From NCBI RefSeq assembly GCF_026107375.2, contig NZ_JAPCIA010000001.1, forward strand, positions 1,860,001 to 1,924,000: DNA of 64,000 nt, given 5' to 3'. Positions 35,191-43,103 of this stretch are shown here, in pieces; positions within the stretch are counted from its first letter, which is position 1, and each line of letters starts with the position of its first letter. Position numbers and translations under genes: made by a program. Under the pieces are notes generated by a model. The model did not search any database. It saw nothing but the letters and a program-made list of their open reading frames with translations, and was not told the DNA's origin. Source of the DNA: Sphingomonas sp. BT-65. Lineage in GTDB: Bacteria; Pseudomonadota; Alphaproteobacteria; Sphingomonadales; Sphingomonadaceae.

Positions 35191-35730
35191 TCAGGCGGCC
35201 TTGGCGTTCTTCGCGGCTTCGATCGCCTCGAGCACGATGCGGCGCGCTTCGTCGGCATCGCCCCAGTCGCCGACGCGGACCCACTTCTCGGTCTCCAGAT
35301 CCTTGTAGTGCTTGAAGAAGTGTTCGATCTGCTGGAGCACGATCGAGGGCAGGTCCTGGCGCTCGCCGACGTCCGAATAATAGGGGAAGGTGGTGTCGAC
35401 GGGCACGCAGATCAGCTTCTCGTCGCCGCCATGCTCGTCCTCGAGCTTGAGCACGGCGATCGGGCGCGCGCGCACGACGCAGCCCGGGACGAAGGGCGAG
35501 CGCGCGATCACCAGCGCGTCGAGCGGATCGCCATCGGGCGACAGCGTGTGCGGTACGAAGCCATAATTCGCCGGATAGCGCATCGGCGTGTGCAGGATGC
35601 GGTCGACGAACAGCGCGCCCGACGCCTTGTCGAACTCGTACTTCACCGGCTCGCCGCCGGTCGGCACTTCGATGATGACGTTCAGGCTGTGCGGCGGATT
35701 GTCGCCGACAGGGATCATGTCGATACGCAT
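35191..35730 (-). CDS. ppa: Inorganic pyrophosphatase
   Basis: Soluble family I pyrophosphatase, 179 residues, hydrolysing PPi to drive biosynthesis. Conserved DGDPLDALVIA and VGDWGDADEARRIV with the catalytic Asp ring, the EVPTGGEPVKYEFDKASGAL start region, and Lys/Arg (FKHYKDLE). Length matches the hexameric bacterial type. The ATG at 35730 follows AAAGGAAG. It stands alone. Confidence 0.96.
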   Translation of the reverse strand: MRIDMIPVGDNPPHSLNVIIEVPTGGEPVKYEFDKASGALFVDRILHTPMRYPANYGFVPHTLSPDGDPLDALVIARSPFVPGCVVRARPIAVLKLEDEHGGDEKLICVPVDTTFPYYSDVGERQDLPSIVLQQIEHFFKHYKDLETEKWVRVGDWGDADEARRIVLEAIEAAKNAKAA

Positions 35731-35761
35731 CAAAACTTCCTTTGTTGGTTCGGCTTCCCCG

Positions 35762-37678
35762 TCAGCGCGGGGCTAGCAACCGATCCAGGCCACCCTCTCC
35801 GGTGCCGATTTTCTCGAGGCGCGGATAGCGCAGGCCGCCATGATAGTCGATGGCTAGTTCGCGGTAGCGGGTGCCGCTCTTGACCAGCAGCTTGATCGGC
35901 GCCTTGCCGCCCTTCGCCGCCTTGATCGCGTCCTTCAGGCGATCGTCCGAATATTCGCGGCCGTCGACCGCAACGATCGTGTCGCCGAGGTCGAGCCCGG
36001 CCTCGAACGCCGGCGAATCCCAGGTGACGCCCCCGATCGCTCCGCCCTTGCCGACCGAAATGCCGAGCGAATAGCTCAAATCGACGCGGCTGGTGCGCTT
36101 CTCGCTGTCCTTGAACGCCGCGGTCGGCTCGTCGGTATAGACCAGGCGATAGCCGTTGGCGGTGAAGCCGGTGAGCGGGGCGCGCTCGGACAGGCCGTTG
36201 AGACGGGTGTTGAGGAACGTCGCCCAGTCATAGGGCTGGATCGCGCCCAGCGTCGCGACGACGTCCTCGAACCGGTAAGTGAGCACGCCCCAGTCGCCGT
36301 CGCGCACGCCGAAGAAGGCGCGGGCGAAATCGTCCAGCGACTTGGTCCCGCCGCTTTCCTTGCGCAGGATCGAATCGGCCTCGAGCCACACCAGCAGCCC
36401 CTCGTTGTAATAATCCTCCGAGCGCTGCCAGCTCACCCAGCCCTTGGGGCGGCGCGCGGAGATGATCGGATCGTTGGTCGTGTCGATCAGCGGCCGCCAG
36501 GTCCGCGCGGGGCGGTTGTCGAGGCTGGCGGCGATGTTGGCCAGCATGTCGAGCGTGTCCTGCTTCGACACGATGCCCGAGCGCGCCTGGAGGATATAGC
36601 CCCAGAATTGGGTCTGCCCCTCATAGACCCATAGCAGCGAATCGCGCATCGGCGTGCGGAAGTCCGGGGTCCAGCTGTCGGCGCCGCGGCGGAACTTGCC
36701 GTTCCAGCTGTGCGTGAATTCGTGCGGGAGCAGGTTGCGTGAGCCGGGGCCGTCATTCCACTTGGTGAAATAGCCGGGCTTCACGCCGTTCTCGGAGCTG
36801 CGATGATGCTCGAGCCCGATCCCGCCCATCTCGTCGCTGATCGCGAGCAGGAATTCGTAGCGGTCGTAATGCTGCGCGCCGAACAGCTTGACCGACTGCT
36901 CGACCAGGCGCTTGTGCGCGTCGATCTGCTCGGGCTTGGCCTCCAGCTCCGCCGGCTCGTCGGCGAAGACGTTGAGGTCGACGCGGTCCGACAGCTTGAA
37001 CTCGCGATAGTTGCGGCCGGCGAAGACGGGCGAGTCGATCAGCGTCTCATAGTCGGTCGTCTCATAGACATAGTCGCGGCCGACCCTCTTCGCGGGCAGA
37101 CCCGACACCGCGGTCCAGCCCTCGGGATAGGTCACGGTCGCCTGGATCGGGATACGCCGCGTGAACCAGCCGGCGGGATAGAGGCTCACCTGCTCGAACT
37201 CGAGGTTGAGCATGGCCGGCGCGATCGAGACGCGGCCCTGGTCGGGATCGGTGGCGCCGGTGAACTGGAACGCGATGTCGAGCTGCTTCGCGCCGCGCGG
37301 CACCTCGACATGGAACGCCCAGACATCGACCGTGTCGCGCTTCCACGGCACCGCCTTGCCGCCCGCGCTGATCTTGAGGCCGGTCAGCTTTTCGATCTCG
37401 CCGCGCGCGGCATGCTTGCCCGGTAGCCAGGCGGGCATCAGCAGCACCATGTGCCCGGCCTCCGCCACCGGCAGCGTCTGCTTCACGCGATAGATCGCCT
37501 GCTGGACGTTGGTCGCGTCGACCTTGAGCACGATCGTGCCGGGATAGGCGGCGTCGCGGGCCACGGGGATGCGGTTGTCGAACGGCAGCGGCTGGGGCGC
37601 GGAGTTCTGGCCGAAAGCGGAGGGGGCGGTGGCGGAGGTGGCGAGCAACAGGGCAGTGAGCGCAAGGGCGCGGCGCAT
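35762..37678 (-). CDS. M61-family glycyl aminopeptidase with PDZ domain
   Basis: Exported metallopeptidase of 638 residues. Signal peptide about 1-24, an N-terminal beta domain (about 40-190), and the catalytic domain with the zinc motif HEFTH (in LLPHEFTHSWNG) and downstream acidic ligand. A PDZ domain lies near 515-610 (AIGGVTWDSPAFEAGLDLGDTIVAVDG). M61 peptidases cleave N-terminal Gly or Ala. The start at 37678 (MRRALALTALLL) was chosen for the signal peptide. The open frame continues upstream into the dispersed repeat. Confidence 0.9.
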   Translation of the reverse strand: MRRALALTALLLATSATAPSAFGQNSAPQPLPFDNRIPVARDAAYPGTIVLKVDATNVQQAIYRVKQTLPVAEAGHMVLLMPAWLPGKHAARGEIEKLTGLKISAGGKAVPWKRDTVDVWAFHVEVPRGAKQLDIAFQFTGATDPDQGRVSIAPAMLNLEFEQVSLYPAGWFTRRIPIQATVTYPEGWTAVSGLPAKRVGRDYVYETTDYETLIDSPVFAGRNYREFKLSDRVDLNVFADEPAELEAKPEQIDAHKRLVEQSVKLFGAQHYDRYEFLLAISDEMGGIGLEHHRSSENGVKPGYFTKWNDGPGSRNLLPHEFTHSWNGKFRRGADSWTPDFRTPMRDSLLWVYEGQTQFWGYILQARSGIVSKQDTLDMLANIAASLDNRPARTWRPLIDTTNDPIISARRPKGWVSWQRSEDYYNEGLLVWLEADSILRKESGGTKSLDDFARAFFGVRDGDWGVLTYRFEDVVATLGAIQPYDWATFLNTRLNGLSERAPLTGFTANGYRLVYTDEPTAAFKDSEKRTSRVDLSYSLGISVGKGGAIGGVTWDSPAFEAGLDLGDTIVAVDGREYSDDRLKDAIKAAKGGKAPIKLLVKSGTRYRELAIDYHGGLRYPRLEKIGTGEGGLDRLLAPR

Positions 37679-37776
37679 AAGGGCCTCAATCGGAAGGGAG
37701 GATATGTTGTCACCTTTAGGCGCGAGCGGCGCGGCGCGTAAAGTGCCAACGGCGGTGCGGAGGACGGGACCAGCAA

Positions 37777-37904
37777 TTCCTCCCCCGGAGGGGGAGGTGG
37801 CAGCGCGCAGCGCTGACGGAGGGGTAGTTTCGTCAGGCGGCATCGCTTGCCGAGACTACCCCTCCACCGCCTGCGGCGGTCCCCCTCCCCCTCCGGGGGA
37901 GGAT
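37777..37904. repeat. Dispersed palindromic repeat, copy 3
   Basis: About 128 bp with the outer arms TCCCCCGGAGGGGGA and CCCCCTCCGGGGGAGG, the inner blocks GCTGACGGAGGGG and CCCCTCCACC, and GCGGTCCCCCTCCCC, in the same order as copies 1 and 2. A distinct 40-bp centre, itself dyad-like (GTAGTTTCGTCAGGCG... and ...CGAGACTAC), replaces theirs. It lies in the divergent gap between the M61 gene and the methyltransferase-like gene. Confidence 0.85.
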
Positions 37905-37966
37905 TTAGGAAGCCTCGCAAACACCCTTCACGCCTTGCTTACCATTCGCGCGCTATGCGGGGCGCC

Positions 37967-39301
37967 ATGTATCACGACGCCGCTCTCGCCACGCAGGCCA
38001 AGGCCGATCCGCGGCCCAAGTCGGCGGTCAGCACCGGCTGCGGGCTCGCGGGGCTGCTCGGCATGGCCTGCTGGCTCGTCTATGCGCGGATCCACGGGCT
38101 CGACGGACCCTATGCGGCGCTGGTCAACCTGCTCGCCGGCGGCCTGCCGATGGTGCTGTGGGCGGTGCTGGTCGACAAGGTGCACCGCAACCCGACCACC
38201 GGCGTCAAATGGGAGAACCCCAGGCCGCTCAAGGAAACGCTCGACATCTCGATCACCAAGATCGCCGGGCTGTGGCTGACCTGGGGCGGGATCGCGGCGA
38301 TCTATGCGGTGTGCCGCTTCTATTGGGAGGGCAATTTCGCCTTCGCCATGTGGTGCTTCCAGGTGTCGGCGCCGGGGCTGTTTATCCTCTCCGTGCCATA
38401 CGTCCTTTGGATCGACCGGCGGCTGGAAAAGCCCAGGGACGGCGCGTGGATGCTCGGCGCCTGGCTGCTCGGCAGCAAGGAGGCGATCGACGAGGAGGCG
38501 ATCCACAATCACCTGCGCAGCTGGGCGGTGAAGGCGTTCTTCCTCGCCTTCATGCTCGCGATCGTGCCGCCAGGGTTCAGCGGGTTCGTCCGCGCAAGCA
38601 CCGATGGCATCCTGAGCAATCCGATCGCGCTCGCCAACTGGCTGATCACCGGCATGTTCATGTTCGACGTGGCGTTCGCGACGGTGGGCTATATCCTGAC
38701 CTTCCGCCCGCTCGACAGCCATATCCGCACCGCAAATCCCTATGCCGCGGGCTGGGCGTTCGCCCTCATTTGCTACCCGCCCTTCATCCTGATGGGGAAT
38801 GGCGGGCCGCTGGACTATCATCCGGGCACGTCGGACTGGACGCACTGGCTGGCGGGCCACGATATCCTGCTGTGGATCACCGGCGCGGTGCTGGTGGCGC
38901 TGACCGCAATCTATGCCTGGGCGACGATGGCGTTCGGCTTCCGCTTCTCCAACCTCACGCATCGCGGGATCATCACGCACGGGCCGTATGCGTGGACGCG
39001 GCACCCGGCGTATCTCTCCAAGAACCTGTTCTGGTGGATCAGCACCTGCCCGCTGCTGGTGACGACGGGCAGTCTCTACGACGCGGTGCGCGCAACGGTG
39101 CTGCTCGCCGCGGTGAGCGGCGTCTATTACATCCGCGCCAAGACCGAGGAAAAGCACCTCGGCGCCGACCCGGCGTATCGGGAGTATAGCGAGTGGATGG
39201 AGCGCAACGCGCCCGTGCCGCGGCTGGTGGCGTGGGTGACGGGGCGAAAGTTCAAGCCGGGGTATGCGGGGTTGAAGGATTTGGATCAGCGCGCCGGTTG
39301 A
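37967..39301 (+). CDS. Isoprenylcysteine carboxylmethyltransferase-like membrane protein
   Basis: Polytopic membrane protein of 444 residues with about nine helices. The C-terminal third has the ICMT/PEMT-type motif GPYAWTRHPAYLSKNLFWW and EEKHLGADPAYREYSEWM, which in these enzymes binds AdoMet and the lipid. The N-terminal helices (about 25-280) are an addition not found in small ICMT proteins. The substrate is unknown. An in-frame ATG at 37955 is an alternative start. The last 50 bp of the gene are partly duplicated at 39852-39900. Confidence 0.8.
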   Translation: MYHDAALATQAKADPRPKSAVSTGCGLAGLLGMACWLVYARIHGLDGPYAALVNLLAGGLPMVLWAVLVDKVHRNPTTGVKWENPRPLKETLDISITKIAGLWLTWGGIAAIYAVCRFYWEGNFAFAMWCFQVSAPGLFILSVPYVLWIDRRLEKPRDGAWMLGAWLLGSKEAIDEEAIHNHLRSWAVKAFFLAFMLAIVPPGFSGFVRASTDGILSNPIALANWLITGMFMFDVAFATVGYILTFRPLDSHIRTANPYAAGWAFALICYPPFILMGNGGPLDYHPGTSDWTHWLAGHDILLWITGAVLVALTAIYAWATMAFGFRFSNLTHRGIITHGPYAWTRHPAYLSKNLFWWISTCPLLVTTGSLYDAVRATVLLAAVSGVYYIRAKTEEKHLGADPAYREYSEWMERNAPVPRLVAWVTGRKFKPGYAGLKDLDQRAG

Positions 39302-39482
39302 TTTCAGCTCGCGAAGTTGACGAGGTTACGCGGAACGCGATTCATTCTGTCAACTTGGTCGCCTTTGTCCGGCGGTGATTCCCGGGGGCCATTGAACCGA
39401 GCGAATCGACGCAATCAAAGAGCGGCCGCCATGCAGCCCGTCGATGCAAGCAAACCAATTCCAACATTGCAAGCGGAGTAGG
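39302..39482. other. Left flank of the DUF4062 island
   Basis: 181 bp without a gene. It contains the segments TCAAAGAGCGGCCG (39415-39428) and TCCAACATTGCAAGCGG (39460-39476) that recur in order at 30779-30845. No promoter or terminator was seen. This is where the sequence begins to depart from the chromosome's usual codon and base habits. Confidence 0.45.
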
Positions 39483-39764
39483 TTAGCGGTCATTCACTTC
39501 CGCGGAAAAAGGCAACTCAAGATCATGCTCGCGCAAGACCTGTGCGTATAGATCGACCCGAGATTGCAGGGCCTCCGCTAACTCCTTCAAGACATACCAC
39601 TGATCGGAGTCAGGCTCAGCGTCCACAAGTGCGTCTGCAGCCATCTGGCTGAAACTATACAGAGTGTCTCCCTGGATAAGTACCCCTGGAAACTTGCGGC
39701 CCGGGTGCCGCATGATGGCAGCGTTCGTGGTATCAGAGTAAATCTCGACCGGCTCTGTTCGCAT
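39483..39764 (-). CDS. Small hypothetical protein, divergent neighbour of the DUF4062 gene
   Basis: A 93-residue soluble protein (RTEPVEIYSDTTNAAIMRHP, then GRKFPGVLIQGDTLYSF, and a helical C-terminus with LKELAEALQSRVDLYAQVL). I recall similar short proteins annotated DUF6959, but am not sure. GGAGGACTGC before the ATG at 39764 supports this start. It is transcribed away from the DUF4062 gene, 264 bp apart. A regulatory or immunity role is possible but not shown. Confidence 0.6.
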   Translation of the reverse strand: MRTEPVEIYSDTTNAAIMRHPGRKFPGVLIQGDTLYSFSQMAADALVDAEPDSDQWYVLKELAEALQSRVDLYAQVLREHDLELPFSAEVNDR

Positions 39765-40028
39765 GCAGTCCTCCAAGTTTGCTGGAGATTGCCGCCCGAA
39801 CGGAATGTCTGCAATTGGGTCGTTAGCCGACTGGCCGCTTTGGCCGAAGGAACGCAACGCGCCCGTGCCGAGGCTGGTGGCGTGGGTGACGGGGTGGAAG
39901 CACACGTCGCCTGTGGCGGAGTAAGCTAGGAACCGAAATCGATAAGATGTGTCCGGCGTGCAGCCCCAGAGCTTGCGTGCGCTCGTGTCGTTTGTAACAG
40001 ATATGCTTCGCACCGGGGGGCATTACCT
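39765..40028. other. Gap between the 93-aa gene and the DUF4062 gene, with duplicated gene scrap
   Basis: 264 bp. At 39852-39900 it contains a copy of 39202-39250, the 3' part of the methyltransferase-like gene, with three mismatches in 48 bp (GCGCCCGTGCCG.GGCTGGTGGCGTGGGTGACGGGG core). The rest becomes AT-richer toward the DUF4062 start. The open frames here do not look coding. Confidence 0.6.
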
Positions 40029-41027
40029 ATGCAAAAGAAGTTTCAGGTCTTTGTGTCTTCCACATTCCGCGATCTTGCGGATGAAAGACAAGATGCTATC
40101 CGAAGCATACTAGACCTAGGTCACATTCCCGCGGGGATGGAATTGTTTCCAGCCTCAGATACCGAGCAACTATCCTATATTAAGAAAGTAATAGACGAAT
40201 GCGACTATTATATACTTATTATGGGTGGAAGGTACGGGTCTTTAGACGATCAAGGCATAAGCTTTACAGAGAGGGAGTATGATTACGCCGTCGAATCCGG
40301 CAAAGTAGTTCTAGCATTTGTTCATGGAAATACAGATTCTATTCCTGTAGGAAAATCAGACATATCTCAAAGGCTAATTGAAAATCTAAATGAATTTCGC
40401 GCCAAGGTAATGAGCGGCAGGCTAGTAAGAGAGTGGCAGTCACGGGAGCAATTGGAAGCCCTTGTGGTAAAATCGCTTGTAAGGGCTATTTCAGACTATC
40501 CGGCCACCGGATGGGTTCGAGGCGACGCCGTTGCCAGCGAAGAACTATTGGGCCAAGTTAATGACCTTAGAATTGAAAATGATCATCTCCGGTCAGAAAA
40601 TATTTCCCTTCGATCTTCTCTACAGCCATCAATGAGCGATCTCGCAGATTTATCAGAAGACTTTACACTTCGCTTCTATAGAAACTATAGATATAATGGT
40701 CATAGCCGGACAGAAGACAAAGAATTCTCTCTAACTTGGAAAGAGATATTCATAGCGATAGGCATAACTATCGCATCACCTAAATCGGTCGACACTATAA
40801 AATATACCATGAAGGATCATCTTAAAGAAAATAAGGAAACTAGTTACGACTGGTACATATACGACTCTGATAAAGCCGTTGTAAAGAACCAGCTTGTCGC
40901 CCTAGGCCTAATAAAAGCGTACGTTTCCAAGACATTAAACAGCGGAGCTCTGCATGAGTTCATGCAACTTACCGACATGGGAAAAAAGTTGTTATCTGAA
41001 AACTTGGCTGTCAGATCAAAAGCTTGA
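40029..41027 (+). CDS. DUF4062 domain protein with C-terminal winged-helix-like region
   Basis: 332 residues. The N-terminal DUF4062 domain (about 5-110) has the signature VFVSSTFRDLADERQDAI, then ILIMGGRYGSLDDQGISFTERE. A coiled segment follows (about 172-200: VNDLRIENDHLRSENISLRSSL). The C-terminal part (about 215-332) is Lys/Asn-rich and ends with ELTDMGKKLL-like residues (FMQLTDMGKKLLSE), as in winged helices. DUF4062 occurs as the N-terminal domain of STAND and other bacterial conflict proteins. Here it is alone. Codon use and base composition are clearly AT-richer than both neighbours, so it is probably acquired. Function unknown. Confidence 0.8.
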   Translation: MQKKFQVFVSSTFRDLADERQDAIRSILDLGHIPAGMELFPASDTEQLSYIKKVIDECDYYILIMGGRYGSLDDQGISFTEREYDYAVESGKVVLAFVHGNTDSIPVGKSDISQRLIENLNEFRAKVMSGRLVREWQSREQLEALVVKSLVRAISDYPATGWVRGDAVASEELLGQVNDLRIENDHLRSENISLRSSLQPSMSDLADLSEDFTLRFYRNYRYNGHSRTEDKEFSLTWKEIFIAIGITIASPKSVDTIKYTMKDHLKENKETSYDWYIYDSDKAVVKNQLVALGLIKAYVSKTLNSGALHEFMQLTDMGKKLLSENLAVRSKA

Positions 41028-41087
41028 TCCTCGAGCTGGGCACGTTGAATGGCTCGAAGTTTTTTGCGCGAGAGAAGCGCGAAGAGC

Positions 41088-41966
41088 CTACCCCAGCAAC
41101 CCCTTCGCAAACGCCCGCACCGCCGGCCCGATGTCCTCGCGGCTCAGCGCCAGCGCCAGATTCGCCTGCGCATATCCCGCCTTGTCGCCGCAATCATAGC
41201 GCACGCCCTGGAAGGTGACGCCGTGGAAGGGCTGGCCGCCGATCATGCGGGCCATCGCGTCGGTCAACTGGATCTCGCCGCCCGCGCCCTTTTCCTGCCC
41301 CTCGAGCACGCGCATCACCTCCGGCTGGAGGATGTAGCGGCCGATCACGGCGAGGTTGCTCGGCGCGGTGCCGGCCCTGGGCTTCTCGACCAGGCCCTTG
41401 ACCTCTGTCAGCGTGCCGTCGCGGGTGCCGGGGGTGATCACGCCATATTTGTCGGTCTGGTCCTCGGCCACTTCCTGCGCGCAGATGAGGTTGCCGCCGA
41501 CCTTGTTGTACGCCTGCACCATCTGTTTGAGGCAGCCGGGCTGGCTCGCCGCGCCGACCATGAAATCGTCCGCGAGCAGCACCGCGAAGGGCTCGTCGCC
41601 GACGATGTCGCGCGCGCACCACACGGCATGGCCGAGGCCCATCGGCTCCTGCTGGCGGACATAGGCGACCGCGCCGGGCTTGAGCCGGGTCGCGTCGAGG
41701 ATCTCGAGCGACTTGCCGCGCGCGGCCATCGTGCTCTCGAGCTCATAGGCGATGTCGAAATGGTCCTCGATCGCGCTCTTGCCGCGGCCGGTGACGAAGA
41801 TCATCTGCTCGATCCCCGCCTCCAGCGCCTCGTCCACCGCGTACTGGATCAGCGGACGGTCGACGACGGGCAGCATCTCCTTGGGGAGCGCCTTGGTTGC
41901 GGGGAGGAATCGGGTGCCGAGTCCGCCGACGGGGAACACGGCCTTGCGCAGTGGCTTGATCGTCAT
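41088..41966 (-). CDS. galU: UTP-glucose-1-phosphate uridylyltransferase
   Basis: Makes UDP-glucose from UTP and glucose 1-phosphate for glycans. The 292 residues have the nucleotide motif FPVGGLGTRFLPATKALPKEMLP, DRPLIQYAVDEALEAGI, and EKPRAGTAPSNLAVIGRY with DCGDKAGYAQANL at the end. It is the first sugar gene of the locus and is divergent from the epimerase gene. The in-frame codon at 41978 is a weaker start. A Glu and Lys typical of the family are present. Confidence 0.93.
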   Translation of the reverse strand: MTIKPLRKAVFPVGGLGTRFLPATKALPKEMLPVVDRPLIQYAVDEALEAGIEQMIFVTGRGKSAIEDHFDIAYELESTMAARGKSLEILDATRLKPGAVAYVRQQEPMGLGHAVWCARDIVGDEPFAVLLADDFMVGAASQPGCLKQMVQAYNKVGGNLICAQEVAEDQTDKYGVITPGTRDGTLTEVKGLVEKPRAGTAPSNLAVIGRYILQPEVMRVLEGQEKGAGGEIQLTDAMARMIGGQPFHGVTFQGVRYDCGDKAGYAQANLALALSREDIGPAVRAFAKGLLG

Positions 41967-42044
41967 GCCGCGGCGCATAGCCCAAGCCGCGGCCGCGGCA
42001 AAGCGCTGGACTTAATGGCGGCGTAACGGCACGCGGATAAGCGC

Positions 42045-43064
42045 ATGACGATGAGCAACCTCGCCAACCGCCGCATCCTGGTGACCGGTTCCGCCGGCTT
42101 CATCGGCTTCCATACCGCGCGGCACCTGCTCGACGCGGGCGCGCAGGTGCTCGGAATCGACAATTTCACGCCCTATTACGACGTGTCGCTGAAGGATGCG
42201 CGCAACGCGATCCTCGCCGAGCGGCCGGAATTCCGCCTGGCGCGGCTGGGGATCGAGGAGGCCGACGCGCTGGGCGCGGTGTGGCGCGAGTTCGCGCCGG
42301 ACACGGTGATCCACCTCGCCGCGCAGGCGGGGGTCAGATACTCGATCGATCATCCCGATGCGTATGTCGCGACCAATGTGACGGGTACGTTCAACCTGCT
42401 CGAGCTGGCGCGGCATCATCCGGTGCGCCACTTCCTCGCCGCCTCGACCAGCTCGGTCTATGGCGCCAACACCGACATGCCCTTCGCCGAGACCCAGCGC
42501 ACGCAGACGCCGATGAGCCTCTATGCCGCGACCAAAAGCGCGACCGAGCTGATCGGGCACAGCTATGCGCATCTCTATGGCATCCCGCTGACCTTCTTCC
42601 GCTTCTTCACCGTCTATGGCCCGTGGGGGCGGCCCGACATGGCGCTGTTCAAGTTCATGAAGGCGATGGCGGCGGGCGAGGCGATCGACGTCTATGGCCA
42701 TGGCGAGATGGCGCGCGACTTCACTTATGTGGAGGATCTCGTTGCCGCGCTGGTGGCGCTGATCGATGCGGTGCCGGGGAGCGAGCCGGTGTCGGCCGCC
42801 GACAGCCTGTCGCCGGTGGCGCCGTTCCGCAGCGTCAATATCGGCGGAGGCAGCCCGGTGCCGCTGATGGACTATATCGCCGCGCTGGAGGCGGCGATGG
42901 GGAGCGAGGCGAAGAAGAACTTCATGGACATGCAGGCCGGCGACGTGCCCGCGACCCATGCCTCGCCCGAGCTGCTGCGCGCGCTGGTCGGGTTCGTGCC
43001 GCAGACCCCGGTGCGCGACGGGGTGCAGGCGTTCGTCGACTGGTATCGCAGCTATTATAGCTGA
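42045..43064 (+). CDS. UDP-glucuronate 4-epimerase-like NAD-dependent epimerase
   Basis: Extended short-chain dehydrogenase of 339 residues: TGSAGFIGFHTARHLL (NAD binding), STSSVYGANT, and the catalytic YAATK with Lys, followed by RFFTVYGPWGRPDMALFKF. The HPDAYVATNVTGTFNLL and GPWGRPDMA segments are typical of UDP-GlcA epimerases (LpsL/CapI type) making UDP-galacturonate. The product is inferred. GGATAAG precedes the ATG. Confidence 0.82.
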   Translation: MTMSNLANRRILVTGSAGFIGFHTARHLLDAGAQVLGIDNFTPYYDVSLKDARNAILAERPEFRLARLGIEEADALGAVWREFAPDTVIHLAAQAGVRYSIDHPDAYVATNVTGTFNLLELARHHPVRHFLAASTSSVYGANTDMPFAETQRTQTPMSLYAATKSATELIGHSYAHLYGIPLTFFRFFTVYGPWGRPDMALFKFMKAMAAGEAIDVYGHGEMARDFTYVEDLVAALVALIDAVPGSEPVSAADSLSPVAPFRSVNIGGGSPVPLMDYIAALEAAMGSEAKKNFMDMQAGDVPATHASPELLRALVGFVPQTPVRDGVQAFVDWYRSYYS

Positions 43065-43103
43065 CGTGACAGGTCTTTAACGCGGCGGCGCTAAGGGGCG
43101 GGC

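Noticed and set aside
35765..35782. CCCCGCGCTGACGGGG hairpin as terminator of the M61 gene
   Set aside because: Only a 4-5 bp stem and no T run follows.
37928..39157. 409-residue frame opposite the methyltransferase-like gene
   Set aside because: The plus frame has membrane helices and an ICMT motif. The minus frame is a shadow.
41050..41075. TTTTTTGCGCGAGAGAAGCGCG as a terminator between the DUF4062 gene and galU
   Set aside because: The T run precedes the stem on the plus strand and becomes an A run on the minus strand, so neither direction gives a canonical terminator.
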